A stretch of 48,916 nucleotides of DNA, from contig CACCZQ010000004.1 in NCBI GenBank assembly GCA_902550485.1, forward strand, positions 1 to 48,916. The letters are read 5' to 3'. Made by a program: the position numbers and the translations under genes. Position 1 is the first letter of the stretch. Every line of letters starts with the position of its first letter. This DNA comes from an uncultured Prochlorococcus sp. (GTDB lineage Bacteria > Cyanobacteriota > Cyanobacteriia > PCC-6307 > Cyanobiaceae). A model generated the notes under the pieces. The model ran no database searches. It saw only the letters and a list, made by a program, of their open reading frames with translations, and was not told where the DNA came from. Shown in pieces: positions 43,692 to 48,916 of this stretch.

Positions 43692-43782
43692 TATTTAATA
43701 GCTAAATCAGCAATTAATTTTTAATTTTATAATAAACTATCATCTAAAAGTTAATGAGCCGCTAACTAATTGCACCGCTATA

Positions 43783-43831
43783 TTAAATGCGATTGACAGT
43801 TAAATGCGATTGACAGTCGATCTAAAATTGG
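43783..43831 (+). repeat. Dispersed promoter-like repeat, copy B, with tandem duplication
   Basis: TTAAATGCGATTGACAG occurs twice in tandem (43783-43799 and 43800-43816); the second copy continues into TCGATCTAAAATTGG. The element ends 29 bp before the ATG of the TM2-domain gene. A weak AGAG/CTCT hairpin with a T-run lies between. Confidence 0.75.
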
Positions 43832-43859
43832 AGAGATAAACCCTCTTTTTATATTATTT

Positions 43860-44087
43860 ATGTTGAGAAAAAAAGAAAAACAAACTTTAACAAGACTCTT
43901 CCTTTTAGGAGTTGGTGCTCCAATTGGACTTGATCGCTTTTACGAAGGAGATGTAACTGGTGGATTCTTAGCAATTTTGGGTTTTCTTGTCGCTTTGATA
44001 ACTGTAGTAGGTTTGTTGGTATGGATTTTTCCTTTTATTTCTAAAACTTTTCGTTTGTTAAGAGAATTTGAAGATGCAGAAGATTAA
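43860..44087 (+). CDS. TM2-domain membrane protein
   Basis: This 75-aa protein matches the TM2 domain: LLGVGAPIGLDRFYEGDVTGG, where G-x-x-G-x-D-RFY is the hallmark, followed by a second membrane helix (about 40-62, LVALITVVGLLVWIF) and an acidic tail. The first hydrophobic segment lies about 12-28. It is an inner-membrane protein of unknown function. Repeat copy B precedes it, and a leader fragment begins at the base after its stop. Confidence 0.88.
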   Translation: MLRKKEKQTLTRLFLLGVGAPIGLDRFYEGDVTGGFLAILGFLVALITVVGLLVWIFPFISKTFRLLREFEDAED

Positions 44088-44123
44088 ATGAAACGCTTAC
44101 TATTTGCGCCCCAGGTAAATTAA
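44088..44123 (+). repeat. Leader fragment L3 directly after a stop codon
   Basis: ATGAAACGCTTACTATTTGC starts at the base after the TM2 gene's TAA and runs as an 11-codon frame (MKRLLFAPQVN) to a stop. It is the start of the MKRLLL signal-peptide sequence without a gene behind it. Confidence 0.72.
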
Positions 44124-44175
44124 GGCTTGGTTATCCTGAATAAATAACTTCTGAAGAAATACTTTTTTTTAATTA

Positions 44176-44493
44176 ATGTTGCGACTTCTTCCGTTACCGA
44201 TTTTTATTTGCATTTATCTATTCTCCTGGTGGAGATGTAAAAAAAATATTATCGTTAGTGATAAGCAACTAAAACCTTGCATTGATTGGGCATATATTAA
44301 AAATTTACCTCTCCCGGCAAAACCTTCATTTGTCGAGTTTTATATTGTTTATGTCTCTTGTTTTTTTAAATTTCCCTTTGGGATAATTGTTCAACAACTA
44401 CCTTTTGCAAAGAAAGTAAGATACTACGAAAGAGAAATGAAATTAATATTTGATAAATGGAATCTTGAAAAAATTAATAAAATAATTAACTAA
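44176..44493 (+). CDS. Small membrane-anchored hypothetical protein
   Basis: This 105-aa protein starts with a hydrophobic anchor (LLPLPIFICIYLFSWW) and then KPCIDWAYIKNLPLPAKPSF. A second hydrophobic stretch follows (YIVYVSCFFKFPFGIIV), and the tail is charged and helical (REMKLIFDKWNLEKINKI). I do not recognise the family. Two convergent small genes lie just beyond its stop. Confidence 0.6.
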   Translation: MLRLLPLPIFICIYLFSWWRCKKNIIVSDKQLKPCIDWAYIKNLPLPAKPSFVEFYIVYVSCFFKFPFGIIVQQLPFAKKVRYYEREMKLIFDKWNLEKINKIIN

Positions 44494-44494
44494 T

Positions 44495-44608
44495 TTATTG
44501 ATATGTCTGGAGTAAAGATATATAAATTCCTAATAATACAAATATTGCTACACCTATTCCAATTACTGTAGTGGGTTGATTATTCCAAAAATTAGTTAAT
44601 AATTCCAT
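44495..44608 (-). CDS. 37-aa single-TM small protein
   Basis: This frame from ATG at 44608 encodes a short polar N-terminus (MELLTNFWNNQPTT), one TM helix (VIGIGVAIFVLLGIYISLL) and QTYQ. Size and layout resemble small thylakoid subunits such as those of photosystems or cytochrome b6f, but no known subunit is recognised. It lies 12 bp after a 41-aa gene in the same direction, so the two may be one transcript. Both would need expression evidence. Confidence 0.55.
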   Translation of the reverse strand: MELLTNFWNNQPTTVIGIGVAIFVLLGIYISLLQTYQ

Positions 44609-44620
44609 TAATTGGGAAGT

Positions 44621-44746
44621 TTAAATTTTTTTAGCTCTATTAGCTCTATTCATTACTTTTCTCAAAATATTATTTTTAATTGATAAATCAGAAATACAAT
44701 AAAGAGTTATAAATAAAAATACTTTTACAAAAAATGAGATTTGCAT
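44621..44746 (-). CDS. 41-aa small protein with N-terminal hydrophobic helix
   Basis: ATG at 44746 opens MQISFFVKVFLFITLYCISD followed by a basic tail (NILRKVMNRANRAKKI). One TM and a positively charged end suggest a membrane-associated peptide. The frame is uninterrupted and not a shadow of another gene. Function unknown; coding status moderate because AT-rich DNA often encodes chance hydrophobic frames. Confidence 0.45.
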   Translation of the reverse strand: MQISFFVKVFLFITLYCISDLSIKNNILRKVMNRANRAKKI

Positions 44747-44830
44747 AATAAAATAACTCTACACTCATAAAAGCAAATTTCAATAGAACTGCCAATTTTT
44801 TAGAAAACCTTATAGGAGGTATTTTTAATA

Positions 44831-44874
44831 ATTGACAGTCGATCTAAAATAAGGGGCAATTAGCTCCTTTTTTT
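44831..44874 (+). repeat. Dispersed promoter-like repeat, copy C, with hairpin and T-run
   Basis: ATTGACAGTCGATCTAAAAT is followed by AAGGGGCAATTAGCTCC and seven T. GGGGC (44853-44857) and GCTCC (44863-44867) form a short stem with loop AATTA, directly followed by T's and then the ATG at 44875. This looks like a terminator-type hairpin placed in a 5' leader. Confidence 0.78.
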
Positions 44875-45012
44875 ATGTTTGGGAATAAGGAACTTGAAAT
44901 TGCAGAAAGAAAACTTTCAAAGGCTATTAATATGATGGCTATGCAAATAACAAGAATGGATCCAGCTATGAGAAATTTTTTCTTAACTTCTAAGAAGAAC
45001 AAATATTTTTAA
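44875..45012 (+). CDS. 45-aa small hypothetical protein
   Basis: ATG at 44875 follows the T-run of repeat copy C. The protein (starting MFGNKELEIAERKLSKAINM) is amphipathic and helical, rich in Met, with a basic end (TSKKNKYF). Its last 23 bp overlap the 3' end of the convergent gene at 44990. The placement right after the repeat, as with other genes here, supports coding. Function unknown. Confidence 0.55.
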   Translation: MFGNKELEIAERKLSKAINMMAMQITRMDPAMRNFFLTSKKNKYF

Positions 45013-45874
45013 ATGTTTCTTCTATTCTTAATGATCTTCTTAGGCCATTAATTAAAGTCTTTATTTCATCGTATCTCATGACTTTATTATTCTCGCTGTC
45101 TTTAGAACAAACCTCTCCTTTTGAATAGGCAGCTAGTAGTTCATTTTCTAAAATTAACGATTCATTCTCTAATTTAGTTAGTTTCTTTTCTCTTAAAATA
45201 TCAATTTCGCCACTCGATTTTGTTACGCCTGCTTTTAAGCCAGAAGCCTTTGAGACCAATGAGCGAATTGCAAATGCATTTTGCTCATTGACTGCTTGTA
45301 ACAAAATTTGCTTTTCTCTTCCGTCATCTCCAAGTTCTCTAACTAAAACTCTCCATTGTGGATAGGCTACGTTACCAGACATCATTCCCACAAATGGTGA
45401 TGCAAGAAGTAAAAAAGGAGCAGCAGGTCCACCTGCAATTATCGCACCTGCCGCGAAACCTCCTCCACTCGCTAAAGCTTCAACACCACTAAATTTAACT
45501 TCAGAATAATCCCCCACTGACCATTGAAGTATTGACTCAGAGTCGATATTACTTTTCTCACCATTTTTAGGGATAATTTCAATAAAATCTTTATTCTCAG
45601 AAAATAACTTTACTGGGATGGTTTTCCCTGAAGAAGGATCTAACATTCCTATCTTTTCAAGTGTAAATGGGTATTTAATTTCACCTGTTGTAGTTAATAG
45701 TTCAGGACCTCTTTTCTTTTTCTTTTTTTTAACAACAGTTTTGTCTTTGCATCTATCTTTGTTTTTCCAAACAGGAGAATTGCAATTGATTTCTACAGAA
45801 CTAACTTTTTCTGGAAAATAAAGATTTGAAAAAAATGGTATGAATATAATTGAAAGAAGAATTAAACGATTCAT
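44990..45874 (-). CDS. Secreted or membrane protein of unknown function
   Basis: From the ATG at 45874 this 294-aa protein begins with a signal peptide (MNRLILLSIIFIPFFSNLYF); a longer frame from 45904 adds 10 residues. A Lys-rich stretch (VVKKKKKKRG) and a beta-rich part follow (about 60-140, with PFTLEKIGMLDPSSGKTIPV). Then comes a Gly/Ala hydrophobic segment (GFAAGAIIAGGPAAPFLLLA, about 150-175) that may insert in a membrane, and a charged C-terminus with LTKLENESLILENELLAAYS as a likely coiled coil. The family is not recognised. Confidence 0.68.
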   Translation of the reverse strand: MNRLILLSIIFIPFFSNLYFPEKVSSVEINCNSPVWKNKDRCKDKTVVKKKKKKRGPELLTTTGEIKYPFTLEKIGMLDPSSGKTIPVKLFSENKDFIEIIPKNGEKSNIDSESILQWSVGDYSEVKFSGVEALASGGGFAAGAIIAGGPAAPFLLLASPFVGMMSGNVAYPQWRVLVRELGDDGREKQILLQAVNEQNAFAIRSLVSKASGLKAGVTKSSGEIDILREKKLTKLENESLILENELLAAYSKGEVCSKDSENNKVMRYDEIKTLINGLRRSLRIEETFKNICSS

Positions 45875-45901
45875 TAAAAGACAAATTTCAACTATTCTAA
45901 T

Positions 45902-45940
45902 CAAGCTGTCAATATTTAGCTAATTAAAAAGACAGGCTTG
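45902..45940. other. Imperfect hairpin containing a partial repeat
   Basis: CAAGCTGTC (45902-45910) pairs with GACAGGCTTG (45931-45940) with one bulged base around a 20-base AT-rich loop. Read on the minus strand it contains ATTGACAG, the core of the dispersed repeat, ahead of the gene starting at 45874. It may be an eroded copy of that element. Confidence 0.45.
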
Positions 45941-45970
45941 GAAATCTTTCTTTCACTTGGATTCTAAGAT

Positions 45971-45999
45971 TCGGGACGACAGGATTCTAAACTGCGATC
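45971..45999 (-). repeat. tRNA 3'-end-like remnant (left side of methyltransferase gene)
   Basis: On the minus strand this reads like the T-arm and 3' acceptor strand of a tRNA, with segments ATCGCAG, GAATCCTG and TCGTCCCGA. By memory it resembles a cyanobacterial tRNA-Pro 3' end with a few changes. There is no 5' half, so it is not a working tRNA. It matches the fragment at 46850-46872 in the same orientation. Confidence 0.6.
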
Positions 46000-46089
46000 A
46001 AGTGTTTAATTATGAATGGGATTAAAGATTATTAGGTTTTGAATAGTTTGAGTTATAGAAAGAAAAAGAATAGGAGATATTCAGCATTA

Positions 46090-46662
46090 TTAGCTTAAAA
46101 TTTTTGACACTGATTTGTCATAGTTAGTTAATTTATTCAATATAGATTTTTTTCTTAAATATCCATCTATAGCATATGTATGCATAAAACCATTTTTTAT
46201 AAATTTATAATCAAATGCTTGAAAATCACTTTCATGCCAAATTGATATATGTGCCTCATGTATATGATCATCTACAGTCCCTTGAACATATTCGTTGGGA
46301 TAATGAATAAGAATATACTTTGACCTATAAACTAAAAAATTCAACAAATCTATACCCTCTGACTTTTTCATATGTTCAATACAATCACCAATAATAACTA
46401 GATCATATGTAGAATCTATAGCTTTATCTATTAAATCAATTGCGGGGAAATTTAATATTTCATCATAAATTTCATGGAGATTATATTCTTTAATATATTT
46501 TGCATCTATTTCCAATCCAAATTTCTTAGATTGTGGATGATACTTAGAAATCATTTTCCCATATTTTCCAGCGCCAGCCCCTATGTCTAAGAAAGTATTG
46601 ATTTTTATATTAGATAAAAGTTTTTTAGTGGTTGCATCAGGTAGCCAATGAGATACAGGCAT
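46090..46662 (-). CDS. SAM-dependent methyltransferase, class I
   Basis: This 190-aa protein has motif I TFLDIGAGAGKYGKMI (about 24-39) that binds the SAM methionine part, an acidic end of strand 2 in KFGLEIDAKYIKEY, and STYDLVIIGDCIEHMKK as motif IV. YILIHYPNEY follows at the next strand. The size and the GDCIEH pattern fit small-molecule or sugar methyltransferases. The substrate is unknown. It stands alone, flanked at both sides by tRNA-end-like direct repeats, so it may have arrived as a small inserted unit. Confidence 0.86.
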   Translation of the reverse strand: MPVSHWLPDATTKKLLSNIKINTFLDIGAGAGKYGKMISKYHPQSKKFGLEIDAKYIKEYNLHEIYDEILNFPAIDLIDKAIDSTYDLVIIGDCIEHMKKSEGIDLLNFLVYRSKYILIHYPNEYVQGTVDDHIHEAHISIWHESDFQAFDYKFIKNGFMHTYAIDGYLRKKSILNKLTNYDKSVSKILS

Positions 46663-46849
46663 CTTAAATATAAATTTATTAAATCTATTTTAATACCCTG
46701 TAGGTATTGTCAAACTTTTTGATAAGTTAAAAATTGAATAAAGTAAGCAACTATTGAAAATAGTTCAAGAAATTAGCTACTCCTAGAGCCACCTTTTCTA
46801 ACTTGAGATTGAAAACAAATATATGAAAACTACTGCAATTATTGATGTA

Positions 46850-46872
46850 GGTGACAGGATTCGAACCTGCGA
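46850..46872 (-). repeat. tRNA 3'-end-like remnant (right side of methyltransferase gene)
   Basis: On the minus strand TCGCAGGTTCGAATCCTG followed by TCACC is a perfect T-arm (GCAGG-TTCGAAT-CCTGT region) plus part of an acceptor strand. Upstream of it the sequence does not fold into a D-arm or anticodon arm. It therefore looks like a tRNA 3' end left by site-specific integration. Confidence 0.65.
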
Positions 46873-46929
46873 ACTAGTGCCCTCTGTTAACTAGGTCTGA
46901 GATTTGATAGTTTTTTTAGGAAAGTTAAA

Positions 46930-46960
46930 CTACAATAAGGAGCAATTAGCTACTTTTTTA
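46930..46960 (+). repeat. Dispersed promoter-like repeat, copy D (partial)
   Basis: CTACAATAAGGAGCAATTAG followed by CTACTTTTTTA matches the second half of copy C. GGAGC (46939-46943) and GCTAC (46949-46953) form the same stem with one mismatch, followed by T's. The TTGACAG half is missing. The next gene starts 69 bp downstream. Confidence 0.65.
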
Positions 46961-47028
46961 GATAAATTACCTATCCTTAGTTTTTTATTTAAAGGTTATT
47001 ATTTTCAGCAAATAACACTTTTAAAAAA

Positions 47029-47142
47029 ATGATGAAACTTGCTATCGTTTTCTTGCCAATTGTATTTGCAGTTATATGGATGCTTTTTATTGGGTTAAGA
47101 ATAAATAAAAGAGATGCAAATAAAAAATTAATTAATTATTAA
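47029..47142 (+). CDS. 37-aa single-TM protein, possibly PsbY-like
   Basis: Two adjacent ATGs (47029 and 47032) start a frame with MMKLAIVFLPIVFAVIWMLF, then a basic tail (RINKRDANKKLINY). The V-[FL]-x-P-I-x-x-A-x-x-W core in a single helix recalls cyanobacterial PsbY, a small photosystem II protein, but the usual NIG after the helix reads IGLR here. I take it as a small thylakoid or inner-membrane protein; the PsbY link is tentative. Confidence 0.5.
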   Translation: MMKLAIVFLPIVFAVIWMLFIGLRINKRDANKKLINY

Positions 47143-47145
47143 TTG

Positions 47146-47173
47146 ATTGACAGTCGATCTGAAATAATTCCTT
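47146..47173 (+). repeat. Dispersed promoter-like repeat, copy E
   Basis: ATTGACAGTCGATCTGAAAT followed by AATTCCTT differs from copy C at one base in the first 20. It lies 80 bp upstream of the ATG at 47254 and begins just after the stop of the 37-aa gene. Confidence 0.75.
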
Positions 47174-47253
47174 AAGCAGAAGTATTCATTTCAAGATCCT
47201 TAACACAATTTTAATTAATATATCCTAGAAATAATTTGTGATTTATTAAACAA

Positions 47254-47592
47254 ATGAATACTTATTTTGTGACTGCAACTTTTAAGAATGTTGCTCTCAT
47301 GGGTGCAGCTTACGATCTTTTTTTAAAGGTTGTTGAAGATGGAACTTTGAATGATGAGTTTGAAGGGTTCAAAGTTTTGGGAAGGTATCATGCCTCATAC
47401 TCAAATAATGTTTATATTATTGTCCAAGCTTCAGCAGGAATAAAAATGACAGAACACTTTGCTCCTTGGAAAGTTAAGTTTGATATAGATTTTGATATCA
47501 AGCCAGTTATGACTGACGATGAAAAAGTTTCTGAGCATAAGCTTGTTGGCTCATTAATGGCAGCAGAAAAGAAAATGGGATTCTCAAGTTAA
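47254..47592 (+). CDS. DUF3303-like small protein
   Basis: This 112-aa soluble protein starts MNTYFVTATFKNVALM and has KVLGRYHASYSNNVYIIVQA. The G-R-[WY]-H followed by a strand and then HFAPWKVKFDIDFDIKPVM with HxAPW is the pattern I associate with DUF3303, a ferredoxin-like-fold family common in marine cyanobacteria. The function of the family is unknown to me. Repeat copy E lies upstream and a leader fragment 77 bp downstream. Confidence 0.72.
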   Translation: MNTYFVTATFKNVALMGAAYDLFLKVVEDGTLNDEFEGFKVLGRYHASYSNNVYIIVQASAGIKMTEHFAPWKVKFDIDFDIKPVMTDDEKVSEHKLVGSLMAAEKKMGFSS

Positions 47593-47669
47593 TTATTTTT
47601 TAAAGATTTAGATTATTAATTTAATATTTCTATTTTGAGAAAGATTTCAGGAAAGGCATGTACAAAAGG

Positions 47670-47711
47670 ATGAAACGCTTACTACTCGTAACGCTTAAAA
47701 ATAACTTTTAA
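47670..47711 (+). repeat. Leader fragment L4 with 16-bp-spaced AACGCTTA repeats
   Basis: ATGAAACGCTTACTACTCGT continues AACGCTTAAAA. The first 17 bases equal the start of the gene at 41880. The frame stops after 13 codons (MKRLLLVTLKNNF). AACGCTTA occurs at 47674 and again at 47690. It overlaps the end of the convergent DUF1651-like gene. Confidence 0.72.
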
Positions 47712-47952
47712 AAATACTGGTCTTCTTCCAACCTTCTTTTAATAGTTCTGCATATTCTTTTCTTGCTGCTTCAATAGTTTCTACTCTGCTACCTTTCATA
47801 ACTGGTTTACTACTTCTTTTGTATACGCAGCCATAACTAATCATCATTGCATCAATATTAGGATTAGGGTTTGAAATATCCTCAAATGGTTCAAAGACTT
47901 TTATTCTGGATCTGTCTTTATTTATAAGAGTAAATTTTTCTAATTTCTCCAT
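47695..47952 (-). CDS. DUF1651-like small protein
   Basis: From the ATG at 47952 this protein has 85 aa; a TTG six codons upstream gives a longer form without conserved content. It reads RSRIKVFEPFED, then a central variable part, VETIEAARKEYAELLKEGW near the end. The R-x-x-VF start plus a T-x-x-x-AR-x-x-[WY]-x-x-L-x-x-x-GW end matches what I know as DUF1651, a family expanded in Prochlorococcus and Synechococcus. Function unknown. Confidence 0.65.
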   Translation of the reverse strand: MEKLEKFTLINKDRSRIKVFEPFEDISNPNPNIDAMMISYGCVYKRSSKPVMKGSRVETIEAARKEYAELLKEGWKKTSIFKSYF

Positions 47953-48019
47953 TAAATAAGCAATAAGCAAATAATTGCTCCAATACTAAAAATTAAGCTC
48001 CACCCCTGCGAATTAATAG

Positions 48020-48283
48020 TCATTCAACTAGCTCTAGTTTATAAACTATATCCTTGCAATTATTAGCTTTATCCCATTCCCTTGCCCATTCTGTATCTAA
48101 CATCTTTGCAAAAGCATCTAAACTCGTAACTGTATAGAAGGAATGAGATTTATTATCGTTTATTTTTACTAGCTGATAATCAATTACTATTCCTTCTCCT
48201 TGTTCTTTAACCCATTGCTGAACAGTCTCCTCATAATATTGAAAAGAACAATCAAAAGTACAAACGATAAATAAATTTTCCAT
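48020..48283 (-). CDS. Small hypothetical protein
   Basis: This 87-aa soluble protein starts MENLFIVCTFDCSFQYYEET and has SFYTVTSLDAFAKMLDTEWA near the end. The alternating strand-helix pattern suggests a small ferredoxin-like alpha/beta fold, as in stress-response dimeric barrel proteins, but no family is recognised. The frame is clean, and the small genes on either side have similar base use. Confidence 0.6.
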   Translation of the reverse strand: MENLFIVCTFDCSFQYYEETVQQWVKEQGEGIVIDYQLVKINDNKSHSFYTVTSLDAFAKMLDTEWAREWDKANNCKDIVYKLELVE

Positions 48284-48358
48284 AAAAATACCCTATATAC
48301 GTAGAGTAATTATTTTCTAATTAAATATCTATTGCTTGAGGTTGTCCTTCTAATTTTT

Positions 48359-48916
48359 CTATGTTGCCCACTTACAAGATTTTGCATATTTCTCATAGAT
48401 TTCAGCATAACCTTTTTTAACTAAGAACTCTTGAATATTTTTACCATTTATAGACAATTCACCGACGGTTCTTCCATATCTATCTTCAGTTACTCTGCGG
48501 ATAGAAACTCTTTTCCCCTTGATTAATTCATTTAAAAAATCTCGTGCAGCTTTAGCTTCATTAGGTTTTGCCCCTTTACCTCTTATCTCAGGGGTATCTA
48601 TACAAGCTAGTCTTATTTTTTCTCCATCACTGGTAGTACAAGTATCTCCGTCATAACAATCTTCAATTGTAACTTCACCATATTCTGGCTTATCAGAATT
48701 TCTTCCGAGTACCTCACAAGCTTCTCCGTCATTATCTCTATCTAAATATGAATGCCCTGATTCAAGAAGTTGTTGAGCTTTTGACCAGTCCCCAATATCT
48801 GAACATGTATATTTCTTTCTCTCTGATAAAGGTATTTTTTCACATTCAGGGAATTCACTAGCTTCAGAACCCTCATAATAACAAGATATTTCACCACTTT
48901 TAAAGTCATATAAAAA
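48359..48916 (-). CDS. Excalibur domain plus thermonuclease (5' end off window)
   Basis: The last 186 codons of a gene whose start lies beyond the window. Residues about 36-72 of the visible part (YTCSDIGDWSKAQQLLESGH, then LDRDNDGEACE) form an excalibur calcium-binding motif, D-x-D-x-DG-x-x-CE. After a linker comes a staphylococcal-nuclease domain: CYDGDTCTTSDG, IRLACIDTPEIRG and RVTEDRYGRTVGEL. These supply the Asp, Asp/Glu and two Arg residues used by that family for calcium-dependent cleavage. The protein is Cys-rich and probably secreted, though the signal peptide is outside the window. It would degrade DNA or RNA outside the cytoplasm, possibly for phosphate or nucleotide recovery. Confidence 0.9.
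   Translation of the reverse strand, partial: FLYDFKSGEISCYYEGSEASEFPECEKIPLSERKKYTCSDIGDWSKAQQLLESGHSYLDRDNDGEACEVLGRNSDKPEYGEVTIEDCYDGDTCTTSDGEKIRLACIDTPEIRGKGAKPNEAKAARDFLNELIKGKRVSIRRVTEDRYGRTVGELSINGKNIQEFLVKKGYAEIYEKYAKSCKWAT

Noticed and set aside
46850-46915. A complete tRNA gene on the minus strand
   Set aside because: Only the T-arm and part of the 3' strand fit. The expected anticodon arm and D-arm cannot be formed, and CTAGT/ACTAG upstream makes a different hairpin.

Overview
The window looks like a chromosomal piece of a high-light-adapted Prochlorococcus or a very close relative. The DNA is extremely AT-rich, intergenic spaces are short, TTG and GTG starts are used and Shine-Dalgarno sites are rarely seen. 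Several small proteins are of types I associate with marine picocyanobacteria (DUF1651-like, DUF3303-like, SHOCT- and TM2-domain proteins, the MKRLLLP leader). This assignment comes from gene content and style, not from a database match.

From 0.9 to 35 kb is a cell-surface polysaccharide island. A Kdo block (kdsD, kdsA, and a fused kdsB-kdsC) makes CMP-Kdo. A leftward operon (kpsC, kpsS, a PlsC-like acyltransferase) and a rightward operon (rfbACDB, sulfotransferase, kpsD, kpsM, kpsT, kpsE, a large glycosyltransferase, a repeat-domain protein) diverge from one 110-bp promoter region. Together they give every part of an E. coli group-2-like, ABC-transporter-dependent capsule: Kdo linker synthesis, inner-membrane exporter, periplasmic adaptor and outer-membrane channel. 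No Wzx or Wzy was seen. A second leftward operon (32.2 to 23.3 kb) encodes gmhA, a fused hddC-gmhB, hddA, a glycosyltransferase-sulfotransferase fusion, a sulfotransferase-like protein without its PAPS loop, and two glycosyltransferases. It predicts GDP-D-glycero-D-manno-heptose and sulfated sugars. cysQ (disposal of the by-product PAP), galE, ugd and a UDP-glucuronate 4-epimerase complete the supply. The predicted product is a Kdo-linked, rhamnose- and heptose-containing, sulfated capsule.

From 35 to 40.5 kb are a secreted glycine-zipper protein, a secreted trypsin-like protease, ugd, and a compact regulatory cassette: secreted EF-hand protein, ECF sigma factor and a short one-TM protein that may be the anti-sigma factor.

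From 40.6 kb to the end is a patchwork of small genes beginning at tRNA-Ala(GGC). It holds an integrase-arm-like 57-codon ORF, another sulfotransferase, four small ORFs of 37-45 aa, a methyltransferase gene flanked by two direct repeats that look like tRNA 3' ends, and a dispersed repeat system. In that system a block with core TTGACAGTCGATCTAAAAT lies upstream of several unrelated small genes. Fragments of one signal-peptide coding sequence (ATGAAACGCTTACTA...) lie just downstream of three of them. The layout suggests gene insertion between a promoter module and an old leader, and is the most novel-looking structure here. The window ends inside an excalibur-plus-thermonuclease gene. No CRISPR array, rRNA or intact insertion sequence was found.
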